Below the pieces are notes generated by a model. That model was given only the letters and a program-made list of their open reading frames with translations. It was not told the origin of the DNA and made no database searches. A program made the translations under genes and the position numbers. A stretch of DNA of 64,000 nucleotides from an uncultured Collinsella sp. GTDB taxonomy: Bacteria; Actinomycetota; Coriobacteriia; Coriobacteriales; Coriobacteriaceae. Positions 39,518-48,180 of this stretch are shown piece by piece. How positions within the stretch are numbered: the first letter of the stretch is position 1; each line of letters starts with the position of its first letter. The stretch lies in the NCBI GenBank assembly GCA_900757595.1, contig CAAEOL010000023.1, forward strand, positions 1 to 64,000, written 5' to 3'.

Positions 39518-41278
39518 TTATGCCTCGAGGTTTTCCTCGATCCAGGCGACGGCACCCTTGGGATCCTTAGTGAGGTCGATGTACTGTTTGCCCTTGGGCG
39601 ACAGCAGCGTGATGCCCAGGCGGTCGGTGTCGGCCTTCATCTCGTTGTAATAGGTGCGAACCTGCGGAGCCAGGACGATGACGTTGTACTGGTCCATGAT
39701 GGCGTAGTGACTACCGTAGGCACCGGCGTTGGCGGTAATGTCGATGCCCAGCTCGTCGGCGCCTTCCTTAAGCGCGTTGGCGAGCAGTGCAGAGGTGCCG
39801 GCGCCAGCGCACAGAACCAGAACCCTCAGGTCCTTGCCCTTAAGGGCGGACGGAGCTGCGGAGGCCTCAGTGGCAGAAGCGGTCTCGACAACGGGAGCCT
39901 CAACGGCGGGGGCGGCAGCGGTCTTGACGGTCTTGGTCTCCTCGGCCTCTTCTTCGGCCAGGGTCTCGGCCTCCTGCTTGCACAGGACGTTGTCGTAGGC
40001 CTTGCAGAACGGGTAGTAGATCAAGAAGTCAACGACCAGCAGGACGACAACCAGGACCAGAGAGATCGGCTGGAAGTTGGTGTCGATGAAGGTGCCGATC
40101 GGTCCGGGGAGTGCCCACGGCATGGCATAGATAAAGCCGTTCATGCCCAAAAAGTCGATGAAGAACTTACCAATGAGGACGTTGGCCACGGGGGCAAACA
40201 GGAACGGGATCAGGAAGTACGGGTTGAGGATGATGGGCGCGGCGAACAGCAGCGGCTCGTTGACGGCGAACATCACGGGTACGACAGAGGCTTTGCCGAC
40301 GGCCTTGAGCTGCTTGGAGCGCATAAAGAGCAGGAAGATGATCGGGACAATGAACGTGGCGCCGGTGCCGCCGAGTTCGCCGATGTAGTTACCGAAGTTC
40401 TCGGTCAGGGCGAGGGCGGGGTGACCGCCGGCCTGCAGCGTGGCGAGGTTGGTGGTGATGTTGCCAAACAGCGCGGCGTTGAGGGCAGGTTTAACGACCG
40501 AGGGGCCGTGGATGCCCATGAACCAGAACAGCGGGATCATGAACCAGATGAGGGCGAGGCCGGCGTAGGAATCGGCAGCGGCGAACAGCGGGCTCACCAG
40601 CGTGGAGATGACGTTGGCAAACGGGACGGCCAAGCAGGTGCGGCAGATAACGTCGATGACGGCGACAAACAGGATGGAGAAGCTGAAGGCGAAGATGTCG
40701 CGGAAGTTCTGGGCGATGGCGCCGGGGACTTCTTTGGGCAGCTTGATGGTGATGTCTCGCTTAATGCAGAAGGCATAGATGTTGACCGTGGCAAATGCGG
40801 CGACAAAGGAGCTCAGCAGGCCCTTGGTGCCCATGTTGTCGGTAAAGAACACCGAGACATCGGCGCCGTCGATCTTGGCACTCGTCTGGGTAACGGCCAA
40901 GATGAGCATAGCGCACATGGCGGCGACCATGGTGCTCGTGGCGTTGATGGCCTTGCCGGCAGGCATGCGGCGGTTCTTGGAGCCGGTCAGCGCGCTTGCG
41001 GTGGTGCCGGCGACCATGATGCCCACGACGCCCATCGTGAAGTTGTAAACCTTGTTGCAGAAGTTCACGACGTCGACGTTCCACCAGTCGGGCAGCGTAA
41101 AGCCACCGACCGTGGCGACAACGCCCGGCAGGGTCGAAATAAGCAGGAAGACAGAAGAAGACAGAATGATGGGCATTGCTGCCAAAAAGCCGTCTTTAAT
41201 GGCCTGAAGGTAGATGTTCTTAGAGACCTTGTCGAAGTACGGCTGACCTTTCTCCAAGAACTTAACGATCGATTCCAT
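39518..41278 (-). CDS. lacE: PTS lactose-family IICB permease, cassette 2
   Basis: This 586-residue IICB fusion is closely related to the cassette 1 permease. IIC marks are VAGTTASALTGSKNRRMPAG, FWFMGIHGPSVVKPALN, GGTGATFIVPIIF and MFAVNEPLLFAAP. The linker (about 425-490) is Ala/Glu/Thr-rich. The IIB domain has Cys in VLVLCAGAGTSALLANAL and NVIVLAPQVRTYYNEMKADT. Its gene comes after the glycosidase gene in this cassette, the reverse of cassettes 1 and 3. The start is ATG 41278 with GAGGAGCGTGAACT before it. It depends on an external IIA protein. Confidence 0.92.
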   Translation of the reverse strand: MESIVKFLEKGQPYFDKVSKNIYLQAIKDGFLAAMPIILSSSVFLLISTLPGVVATVGGFTLPDWWNVDVVNFCNKVYNFTMGVVGIMVAGTTASALTGSKNRRMPAGKAINATSTMVAAMCAMLILAVTQTSAKIDGADVSVFFTDNMGTKGLLSSFVAAFATVNIYAFCIKRDITIKLPKEVPGAIAQNFRDIFAFSFSILFVAVIDVICRTCLAVPFANVISTLVSPLFAAADSYAGLALIWFMIPLFWFMGIHGPSVVKPALNAALFGNITTNLATLQAGGHPALALTENFGNYIGELGGTGATFIVPIIFLLFMRSKQLKAVGKASVVPVMFAVNEPLLFAAPIILNPYFLIPFLFAPVANVLIGKFFIDFLGMNGFIYAMPWALPGPIGTFIDTNFQPISLVLVVVLLVVDFLIYYPFCKAYDNVLCKQEAETLAEEEAEETKTVKTAAAPAVEAPVVETASATEASAAPSALKGKDLRVLVLCAGAGTSALLANALKEGADELGIDITANAGAYGSHYAIMDQYNVIVLAPQVRTYYNEMKADTDRLGITLLSPKGKQYIDLTKDPKGAVAWIEENLEA

Positions 41279-41391
41279 AGTTCACGCTCCTCTTTGCATG
41301 AAATCTTAATGGCATGGACGTTGAAAACCTATATGGTCTCCCGCTTGCTAAAAGCCCGGGTGCAGGCGGGGTCGGTCCCAGGGGGAGAGAG

Positions 41392-41428
41392 GGGAGCGGC
41401 TGGGTTTGTATCGCATAGGGCCGCTCCC
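41392..41428. other. Hairpin between lacG and lacE of cassette 2
   Basis: GGGAGCGGC pairs with GCCGCTCCC across 19 bases in the 176-bp gap between the two genes. There is no T-run, so it may be a processing or stability element. Confidence 0.45.
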
Positions 41429-41454
41429 TTCTCGGGGGAAAGCGAGGCGATGCG

Positions 41455-42897
41455 CTACTGCGCGTCCGCCATGGTGTCGGCGAGCTCCTTGTACCAGAGT
41501 GCCGACTGCTTGATGTAGCGTTTTTGCGTGTCGAAGTCGATGTAGAACAGGCCGTAGCGCTTGTTATAGCCATTGGCCCACGAGAACTGGTCCTGCAGGC
41601 TCCAGATAAAGTAGCCCTGGACGTCGACGCCCTCGGCGCGCGCCTGGAGCACCTTCTCCATGTGCTGGTCGACAAAGTCGATGCGCTCGGGATCAGCGAC
41701 GATGCCGTTTGCGTCGGGCTCGGGGTCCTTGTGGCCCAGGCCGTTTTCGGTGATATAGATGACGGGGAGGTTGGGATAGGTGGCGCTGATGTGCTTGAGC
41801 GTGTCGTAGAGGCCTTGCGGGTAGATGAGCCAATCCCAGTCGGTGGTGGGGATACCCGGCATATCGACCTGCTGCCCGACGCCCTTAAACTTAAAGCACG
41901 AGGTGCCCTTGTCTCCGGTGCCGTTAAAGCTGTTGGTGGACTCGCCATCGTAGGCGGCGATAAACGCCGACTGATAGTAGTTGAGGCCGAACATATCGTT
42001 GCGGGGCGCCGCCTTGGCGAGCTCCTCCATGTCGCTGTCCTCAACCGTAAGTGTGGCGTTGTTGGCACGCAGAATCTCGTTGATGAGTGAGAGGGTGCGC
42101 GCGGAGTAGTGACCCAGGAAGGCGCCGTCCATGATGAAGTCGGTGTAGAAGGCGTTGTACAGGTCGGCGGCGTGCTGGTCGGCGGGCGAGTCGGTGGCAG
42201 GATATGCCGGCGTCAGGACGTTGACCATGCCAATGCGTCCGCCCAGGTGCTCGGTCTCGTCAAGATCCTTATACAGGTTGACGGCGCGGGCGTGGGCAAC
42301 GAGCTCGTTGTGCTGGCTCTGGATGCCGCTCGTCACATCAAAGTGATGGTTGGGCGGGAAGTTGCCTTGGATGTATTGGGAGTGCGAGAGGCTGATGAGC
42401 TCGTTGATGGTGAACCAATTCTTGACCTCGCGGAACTCGCGGAAGCAGAACTCGGCATAGCGCACATAGGCGTCGACGGTCTTGCGGTTGAGCCAGTCGC
42501 CCTGGTTGAACAGGGCAGCGGGGGAGTCAAAGTGATGCAGGGACACATAGGGCTCGACGCCATACTTTTTGCAGCAGGCGAACAACTCGTGGTAGTGCTT
42601 AACGCCCTCGGCGAGGGGCTCGGCATCGTCGCCGTTGGGGAAGATGCGGGTCCAGGCGATGGACACACGGATGGCGTTGAGTCCATGCTCGGCAGAAAGG
42701 CGGATATCCTCCTCGTAGCGGTTGTAGAAATCACTGGCCGGGTCGGGCAAAAAGCGACCCTGGGCGACAAGGTAATCGTCCCACATGGTCTTGCCCTTGC
42801 CTGCCACCTTCGTGGAACCTTCCGTTTGGTACGCGGCGGTTGCGGCGCCCCATACAAAGCCCTTCGGCAGCTGCTGTACGCGGTTTAGCAAAGACAT
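41455..42897 (-). CDS. GH1 phospho-beta-glycosidase (LacG-related), cassette 2
   Basis: This 480-residue GH1 enzyme has acid/base Glu in FTINELISLSHS, nucleophile Glu in IYITENGLGHKD and phosphate-binding residues in FSWANGYNKRYG. It is the most divergent of the three GH1 proteins here: the middle region (GIQSQHNELVAHARAVNLYK, then PADQHAADLYNAFYTDF) differs and it has an extra insertion near residue 210. It may therefore accept a different phospho-glycoside. I prefer the second ATG (42897), nine bases after AGAGGA, over ATG 42903. It is the first gene of its operon, followed by lacE. Confidence 0.87.
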   Translation of the reverse strand: MSLLNRVQQLPKGFVWGAATAAYQTEGSTKVAGKGKTMWDDYLVAQGRFLPDPASDFYNRYEEDIRLSAEHGLNAIRVSIAWTRIFPNGDDAEPLAEGVKHYHELFACCKKYGVEPYVSLHHFDSPAALFNQGDWLNRKTVDAYVRYAEFCFREFREVKNWFTINELISLSHSQYIQGNFPPNHHFDVTSGIQSQHNELVAHARAVNLYKDLDETEHLGGRIGMVNVLTPAYPATDSPADQHAADLYNAFYTDFIMDGAFLGHYSARTLSLINEILRANNATLTVEDSDMEELAKAAPRNDMFGLNYYQSAFIAAYDGESTNSFNGTGDKGTSCFKFKGVGQQVDMPGIPTTDWDWLIYPQGLYDTLKHISATYPNLPVIYITENGLGHKDPEPDANGIVADPERIDFVDQHMEKVLQARAEGVDVQGYFIWSLQDQFSWANGYNKRYGLFYIDFDTQKRYIKQSALWYKELADTMADAQ

Positions 42898-43238
42898 ATA
42901 CATACATCCTCTCGTCTCGCTGTTCGATATTGTGCGTTTGAGCTCAGGAGGCTCCCTGGTTAGCGTTCAGCGGTGAAAAAGCCCGATAAACACTATCTTA
43001 AAATGATTAGAACCAAAATGAGCACGTGAACATTTGACAATGAGCACGTTAACATCCGGCTGGGATGTATAGAAACAAAACAACTTCAAACAGCCGCGAA
43101 CGGTTGTATTTGTTCGGTAAGCGGTTTTGATTGACAGAAGTTTTCATGTTGTGGTATATGGCTCGGGTATCATGAGCACGTTATCAATGTATGTACGATG
43201 CGCCATGGGCGCGGGGAATAGTTGGGAAGCAGGTTAGC
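42898..43238. other. Divergent control region of cassette 2
   Basis: This 341-bp region holds two LacI-type sites (43018-43033 ATGAGCACGTGAACAT; 43040-43055 ATGAGCACGTTAACAT), a third partial site at 43172-43187, and GCGAACGGT / GTAAGCGGT motifs at 43096-43104 and 43117-43125, again 21 bases apart. No gene is seen. Confidence 0.6.
43018..43055. promoter_or_regulatory. Two LacI-type operators of cassette 2
   Basis: ATGAGCACGTGAACAT and ATGAGCACGTTAACAT start 22 bases apart, two helical turns, about 120 bases before the glycosidase gene. The left half (ATGAGC) is specific to this cassette. Confidence 0.65.
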
Positions 43239-44276
43239 GTGAAAGGCATGGCTCAGCAGACAAGGAATGGTCGTTCGGCGAGCGCGGCAGAGGTTGCGGC
43301 GCTCGCTGGCGTGAGCCGCCAGACTGTGTCTCGCGTGGTCAACGGTATGCCCAACGTGACGGAAAAGACGCGCAAGCGCGTGCTGGCCGCCATGGAAGAG
43401 CTGGGCTTTCGTCCCAATTTTGCTGGAGCGGCGTTGCGCGGCGGGTCGTATCGTTCTATTGGCCTGTGCATGTACAACATCACACGTGTCGGTAACCTGG
43501 CGACGCTCGAGGGTATCATGCAAGCGGCGCGCGAGCACGATTTTGCCGTCACTATGATCGAGATGGGCGGCGACAAGCCCTATGCACTTGCCGATGCCTC
43601 GCGCCGCATGGTCGAGCGACCCGTCGACGGCATGATTCTCAACATGAACCGCATGGCTCCCGATTTTGAGGAGTTTGTTCCCCAGCCGGGAGTGCGAACG
43701 GTCATCCTGTCCATGTATTCGCACCCGCGCTGCACGACGATCGACTCCGACCAGTATGGTTCGTGCGAGCTGTTGACCAATTATCTGCTGGAACATGGTC
43801 ACTCGAATATGCGGTTTGTGGCGGGTCCGGAAAACTCGATTTCCTCGCGTTTTCGAGAGGCCGGTTGGCGCGATACGCTGGGTCGTGCTCATGTCGATGC
43901 CGCTCCGATGCTGCGTGGCGATTGGAGTGCGGATAGTGGGTACGCCATGGGCGAGCGGATTGCGGCCGAGGTGCTTGCCGGCGGGTCACAGGCGCCGACT
44001 GCCGTGCTTGCGGCAAATGACCAGATGGCGCTGGGCGTTATCGCCGCGCTCGAGAACGCGGGCCTGTCCGTGCCCGACGACGTGAGCGTGGTTGGTATCG
44101 ACGACGCACTCGAGGGACTTGTTCCTCACAATCGGCTGACGACGCTGCGATTTGATTTGCGCGGTGTCGGTAAGCTTGCGTTTGAGGCGGCGATTGGAGA
44201 GAGCTCGTCTATCGAGGCGATTCATGTGCCGAGTACGTTGGTCGAACGCTCGACTGTTAGGGACATACGGGGTTAG
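43239..44276 (+). CDS. LacI-family regulator, cassette 2
   Basis: This 345-residue LacI protein has the helix-turn-helix SAAEVAALAGVSRQTVSRVV, hinge NFAGAALRGG, and an effector domain with VDGMILNMNRM, YLLEHGHSNMRFVAGP, AVLAANDQMALGVIAALE and VSVVGIDDALEG. It should control the divergent lacG-lacE pair. I chose GTG 43239 because GGAAGCAGG is placed well for it; ATG 43248 has its purines too close. Confidence 0.88.
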   Translation: MKGMAQQTRNGRSASAAEVAALAGVSRQTVSRVVNGMPNVTEKTRKRVLAAMEELGFRPNFAGAALRGGSYRSIGLCMYNITRVGNLATLEGIMQAAREHDFAVTMIEMGGDKPYALADASRRMVERPVDGMILNMNRMAPDFEEFVPQPGVRTVILSMYSHPRCTTIDSDQYGSCELLTNYLLEHGHSNMRFVAGPENSISSRFREAGWRDTLGRAHVDAAPMLRGDWSADSGYAMGERIAAEVLAGGSQAPTAVLAANDQMALGVIAALENAGLSVPDDVSVVGIDDALEGLVPHNRLTTLRFDLRGVGKLAFEAAIGESSSIEAIHVPSTLVERSTVRDIRG

Positions 44277-44291
44277 GTCCTACTCCGTTTG

Positions 44292-44346
44292 TCTCGGTCT
44301 GTAACAGGTAGACGGTCAAAAGCGGGCTACGTGTTACAGATTTAGA
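44292..44346. repeat. 55-bp palindromic repeat, copy 5
   Basis: TCTCGGTCTGTAACA and TGTTACAGATTTAGA form arms with two mismatches. It follows the cassette 2 LacI gene. Confidence 0.7.
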
Positions 44347-44372
44347 TTCTTCGGAAAGAGCAATCCTGTTCA

Positions 44373-44427
44373 TCTCAATCTGTAACAGTTAGGACCGAAA
44401 AACTCGGCTAGATGTTACAGATCGAGA
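44373..44427. repeat. 55-bp palindromic repeat, copy 6
   Basis: TCTCAATCTGTAACA pairs with TGTTACAGATCGAGA (one G-T type mismatch). Its centre is the same as copy 4 except for one base. Confidence 0.75.
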
Positions 44428-44448
44428 CAAATGGTTGCCGACTCGCTC

Positions 44449-44497
44449 AAAAACAAAAAGACCGGGGGCGGCGCGCCGTGTGACGTGCCGCCCCCGG
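44449..44497 (-). terminator. Terminator of lactose cassette 3
   Basis: On the minus strand an 11-bp GC stem (CCGGGGGCGGC / GCCGCCCCCGG) is followed by TCTTTTTGTTTT. Confidence 0.85.
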
Positions 44498-44543
44498 CTG
44501 AGAAATGGGGACAGGTTGTGTGGGCAGACAGCCCCGCAAGCCG

Positions 44544-45983
44544 CTAGTCCAGACGACGGGTCTGCGCTACGTGCTTATACCAGTACGCGCTTGCCTTGGG
44601 CGTGCGCTTCTGGGTTTCAAAGTCAACGTAGAAGAAGCCATAACGCTTGTTGTAGCCATTGGTCCAGGAGAACTGATCCTGCAAGCTCCACAGGAAGTAG
44701 CCGCCCACGTTGACGCCCACCTCCATGGCCTTAAGCAGCCAGCGCAGGTGCTGCTCGATGTAGTCGATGCGCGGCTGGTCGTCCACAAAACCGTCCTTGT
44801 AGGGGTCCTTGTAGCCCATGCCGTTCTCGGTGATGAAGATCTGCTTGTAGTTGGGGTAGCGCTGCTTAATGTAGACGAGCAGATCGAACAGACCCTCGGG
44901 ATAGATGATCCAGTCCCAGTCGGTGGTGGGGATGCCAGGCTTGTTCACATGCTCGCCAATGCCCTTGACGCGCCAGCGACCGGTGCCCTTCTCGCCCGTA
45001 CCGTTGTGGTGCAGGTCGTTCTCGCCATCGTAAGCCTTGAGGAAGCGGCACTGGTAGTTGTTAACACCCAGGTAGTCGTTGTAGAGCGCTGCCTCGCGCA
45101 TGATCTCGAGATCCTCCTCGCGGATCTCGATGGTGCCGCCGGAGACTGCGGCCAGGCGGTTGGCGCACTCGAGGGTGTCGGGGGCATAGTCGCCGCGGAA
45201 GGTGGCGTCGAGCAGGAACTGGTTTTGCAGCACGTGCTCGTTGTTGGCGGCTTTGATGTCGGCGGGGTCGTTCTCGTTGAGCGGATACTTAAACTCCAGC
45301 GACTGAATGACGCCGATCTTGCCCTTAAAGCCGCCGTTGTGGAAGGCCAGCACAGCCTTGGCGTGGGCGAGCATCATGTTGTGCTCGCACTGGAAGGCCT
45401 CGGCCAGGTGCGCCTTGACGCCGCCGGGGAAGGTGCCCTCGATGTAGGTGTTGGAGGCGTCGGCCCAGATCTCGTTAAAAGTGAACCAATAGGTCACCTG
45501 GTCGGCGTACTCCTTAAAGCAGAAGGTGGCAAAGTCCACAAAGGCGTCGATGGTCTCGCGGTTGAGGAAGTCGCCCTTCTCAAAGAGGGGCAGCGGCGTG
45601 TCGAAGTGATGCAGCGTGACAAACGGCTCAACGTGGTGCTTGTGGCACTCGGCAAAGAGGTCGTGGTAGAACTGCACGCCCTCGGGGTTCACCTTGCCGG
45701 TGCCCTCGGGGAAGATGCGGCTCCAGGCGATGGAGAGGCGAATACCGTTGATGCCAAACTCCTCGCACAGCTCCAGATCGACGGGGTACTGGTTGTAGAA
45801 GTCGGAGGCGGGGTCGGGGGAGAAACGGCCCTGGGCCTCCAAGAAGTCGTCCCACGCGACCTTGCCCTTACCGTGAGTGCGGGTCTCGCCCTCTACCTGG
45901 TAGGCAGCAGTGGCGCCGCCAAAGACAAAGTCCTCGGGAAACTGCGCGGGCGGGTTGGTGACGCTAGCAGGGTTAACGGACAT
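44544..45983 (-). CDS. lacG: 6-phospho-beta-galactosidase-type GH1 enzyme, cassette 3
   Basis: This 479-residue GH1 enzyme is very close to the cassette 1 protein (GGATAAYQVEGETRTHGKGK, RFSPDPASDFYNQYPVDLEL). Acid/base Glu lies in FTFNEIWADASN, nucleophile Glu in FITENGMGYKDP, and phosphate-binding residues in FSWTNGYNKRYG. It hydrolyses 6-phospho-beta-galactosides to galactose-6-phosphate. It follows the lacE gene of its cassette by 70 bases; a GC hairpin (46011-46044) stands between them. The start is ATG 45983, with few Shine-Dalgarno bases ahead (GATTGGATATTTCATC), so weak or coupled initiation is possible. Confidence 0.9.
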   Translation of the reverse strand: MSVNPASVTNPPAQFPEDFVFGGATAAYQVEGETRTHGKGKVAWDDFLEAQGRFSPDPASDFYNQYPVDLELCEEFGINGIRLSIAWSRIFPEGTGKVNPEGVQFYHDLFAECHKHHVEPFVTLHHFDTPLPLFEKGDFLNRETIDAFVDFATFCFKEYADQVTYWFTFNEIWADASNTYIEGTFPGGVKAHLAEAFQCEHNMMLAHAKAVLAFHNGGFKGKIGVIQSLEFKYPLNENDPADIKAANNEHVLQNQFLLDATFRGDYAPDTLECANRLAAVSGGTIEIREEDLEIMREAALYNDYLGVNNYQCRFLKAYDGENDLHHNGTGEKGTGRWRVKGIGEHVNKPGIPTTDWDWIIYPEGLFDLLVYIKQRYPNYKQIFITENGMGYKDPYKDGFVDDQPRIDYIEQHLRWLLKAMEVGVNVGGYFLWSLQDQFSWTNGYNKRYGFFYVDFETQKRTPKASAYWYKHVAQTRRLD

Positions 45984-46010
45984 GATGAAATATCCAATCG
46001 TCTAAATCGA

Positions 46011-46044
46011 AGGGCCAGCCGGCCTTGGATGGTCGGCTGGCCCT
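46011..46044. other. Hairpin between lacE and lacG of cassette 3
   Basis: AGGGCCAGCCG pairs with CGGCTGGCCCT across 12 bases in the short gap. A weak T-run (CTTCGATTT) follows on the minus strand, so it could be a partial terminator that lowers lacG relative to lacE. Confidence 0.5.
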
Positions 46045-46053
46045 AAGTGCTAC

Positions 46054-47823
46054 TTACTTGGAGAGTTGCTCGCTTACGAAGGCGAGAGACTTGTCGCCGT
46101 TCTGGGAGAGCTCGATGTACTGCTTACCACGGCAGGCGACGCACTTGTTGCCCACACGCTCGCAGTCCTTCTGCAGGTCGGCCAGGTAGCTGGCAGCCTG
46201 CGGGGCCAGGACGACCAGGTCAAAGTCGGGGAGCATGTCCACGTGGTTGCCATAGGCGTCGGCAGCGGTCTCAAGATCGATGCCGCGCTCCTTGGCGGCC
46301 TTGGCCAGCGCGTTGGCGAGCAGGCCCGAGGTGCCGCCGCCCTGGCAGAGCACGAGTACGCGCTTGCCGTTGAGGTCGCTGGCGGCCGTAGCCTCGGTTG
46401 CGGCAGCAGCGGGGGCGGCGTCGGTCTTTACGACCTCGGCAGCGGCGCCGGCGGCAACACTCTTGGCGTCGGCCTTACCCTGGAAGGCGTCGTTGAGCTT
46501 GGCGGCCTTCTCGGCGTTCTTGGCGGCGAGCTCCTCCTGGGAGATCTCGGCCTCCTCGGCGCACTTTTGGGCGTCATAGGCACGGAAGAACGGGTAGTAC
46601 AGGGCAAAGTCGACGACCAGGATGATGGCGAGCATCACAAAGGCGAGCGGCTGGAAGCCAAGGCCCATGATGGTGCCGATGGGGCCGGGAACAGTCCAGG
46701 GCAAGGTGTACATAAAGCCGTTCATGCCCAAGAAGTCGATAAAGACCTTGAGGATCCAGATGTTGGCGATCGGGGCAAAGACAAACGGGACAAAGAAGAC
46801 GGGATTGAGCACGATAGGTGCGGCGAACAGCAGCGGCTCGTTGACGGCAAAGCACACGGGGACGATGGCGGCCTTACCGACGGCGCGCATCTCCTGGGAC
46901 TTGGCCAAGAAACAGAACATAAAGACCAGGACGAGCGTAGCGCCGGTGCCGCCCATGCATACGACGAAGTACTGGGCGCCCTGCGTCAGGACGGCGGTGG
47001 CGTGCTCGCCGGCCTGGAATGCGGCCAGGTTGTCGGTCATGTTGGCAACGAGGGCGGCGGCGATGGCGGGCTCGACGATCGAGGGGCCGTGGACGCCGAC
47101 GAACCAGAAGAGGCTCATGGCACCGTAGATCACAGCGAGACCGATGTAGCCGTCGGCAGCGGTGAACAGGGGCTGGAACACCTGGATGACGCCCTGGGCA
47201 AAGCAGAAGCCAAAGGCAGCGCGGAAGACGATGTCAAAGACCCAAAAGACGGTGATGCAGACGGAGAAGGGGATGATGTCCTTAAAGGTCTGCGAGATGT
47301 TGGGCGGAACCTGCTCGGGCATCTTGACGGTGATGTTGCGCTTAATAAAGAACTTGTAGATGATGCCGGTCGCAAATGCAGCGATGAAGGCAGTCAGCAG
47401 GCCTTTGGAACCAAGATAGGTGGTGTTGAAGCCGCTGGCGGCGTCCGTGGCGATCGTGTCGCTCGAAAGGAGCAAGAAGCCGATGATGGCCGCGCACATG
47501 CACGAGATGAAGTTGATCTGGTTGTTCTTGGGCAGGTCACGGTTCTGAGCGTCGGCGAAGTGCTTGGCCGTGGTGGCGGCGCAGGCGATGGCCAGGATGC
47601 CCATGGAGTAGTTGTAGCACTTCCACAGGGCGTTGTTGATGTCATCGGGCCAGTAGAAACCCCAGATGTTGGGGACCGAGGCTACCAGGCAGAAGATGGA
47701 CGAGAAGATGATGATGGGGATGACGGAGATAAAGCCGTCGCGAATCGCCTTGAGGTACTTGTTGCGGGCGATCGCGTTGAAAAAGGGCTGGCCTTTTTCG
47801 ATGGTGGCGATGAGTTGCTCTAT
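46054..47823 (-). CDS. lacE: PTS lactose-family IICB permease, cassette 3, start codon ATA
   Basis: The 589-residue IICB protein has the LacE pattern more closely than the other two: NNQINFISCMCAAIIGFLLL, MPEQVPPNISQTFKDIIPFS, FWFVGVHGPSIVEPAIAA, GGTGATLVLVF and CFAVNEPLLFAAP, and a IIB domain with Cys in VLVLCQGGGTSGLLANAL. The N-terminal part IEQLIATIEKGQPFFNAIAR aligns with the start of its paralogues (MDAIVKMLEKHQPFF, MESIVKFLEKGQPYF). The codon at the M position, however, is ATA, seven bases after TAGGAG, and a TAG stop lies four codons upstream with no ATG, GTG or TTG between. The first in-frame ATG (47604) would remove two membrane helices. It is thus either weakly started or disabled. 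Confidence 0.8.
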   Translation of the reverse strand: MEQLIATIEKGQPFFNAIARNKYLKAIRDGFISVIPIIIFSSIFCLVASVPNIWGFYWPDDINNALWKCYNYSMGILAIACAATTAKHFADAQNRDLPKNNQINFISCMCAAIIGFLLLSSDTIATDAASGFNTTYLGSKGLLTAFIAAFATGIIYKFFIKRNITVKMPEQVPPNISQTFKDIIPFSVCITVFWVFDIVFRAAFGFCFAQGVIQVFQPLFTAADGYIGLAVIYGAMSLFWFVGVHGPSIVEPAIAAALVANMTDNLAAFQAGEHATAVLTQGAQYFVVCMGGTGATLVLVFMFCFLAKSQEMRAVGKAAIVPVCFAVNEPLLFAAPIVLNPVFFVPFVFAPIANIWILKVFIDFLGMNGFMYTLPWTVPGPIGTIMGLGFQPLAFVMLAIILVVDFALYYPFFRAYDAQKCAEEAEISQEELAAKNAEKAAKLNDAFQGKADAKSVAAGAAAEVVKTDAAPAAAATEATAASDLNGKRVLVLCQGGGTSGLLANALAKAAKERGIDLETAADAYGNHVDMLPDFDLVVLAPQAASYLADLQKDCERVGNKCVACRGKQYIELSQNGDKSLAFVSEQLSK

Positions 47824-48180
47824 GCAAAGCTCCTAAGAGTCGGTGGGTTAGCAACGATGGTAGCTTTTGACGTCTGGTTGCCAAAATGTTGACGTTGCCA
47901 TTTTGCGACACAAAAAAAGATGTGAATCGGTGGCCCCTGTGCCTGTAGACCGTCGATTCCTTGCGCGTAAACGATTGAGCCGCCCGGTGGCTCTGTGTTT
48001 GCACAATGGCAACGTTAACATTTGGGCGACAAAAGCCGTTCGGGGACGCGGAATTGTCGGTGAACGGTAGGTTTTGGGTGGTGAGCGTATTGCGGAGGAG
48101 GCGTTGGATATACTTGAAAGTGTCCAAAATGACTGCGCAAGATGCCATCAATGGCATCGTTGACACAGAAAGATCGACCT
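47824..48180. other. Divergent control region of cassette 3
   Basis: The 357-bp gap holds LacI-type sites at 47886-47901 (ATGTTGACGTTGCCAT) and 48006-48021 (ATGGCAACGTTAACAT), 120 bases apart in opposite orientation, which could form a DNA loop. GTGAACGGT is at 48060-48068. No gene is seen. Confidence 0.6.
47886..48021. promoter_or_regulatory. Two LacI-type operators of cassette 3
   Basis: The two sites flank the likely promoters on both sides. Read in the same direction they are ATGGCAACGTCAACAT and ATGGCAACGTTAACAT, with left half ATGGCA specific to this cassette. Confidence 0.65.

Noticed and set aside
39449..41518. Long plus-strand frame opposite lacE of cassette 2
   Set aside because: A shadow frame caused by the G+C-rich codon pattern; the minus strand encodes a clear PTS protein with start, ribosome site and terminator.
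44544..45983. Plain 6-phospho-beta-glucosidase (BglA) call for the GH1 genes
   Set aside because: The sequence runs follow LacG closely and the setting is lactose PTS plus tagatose pathway; glucosidase activity remains possible but is not the best call.
46066..47892. Long plus-strand frame opposite lacE of cassette 3
   Set aside because: It mirrors the minus-strand gene and its low-complexity His/Gly/Asp-rich translation is typical of antisense frames.
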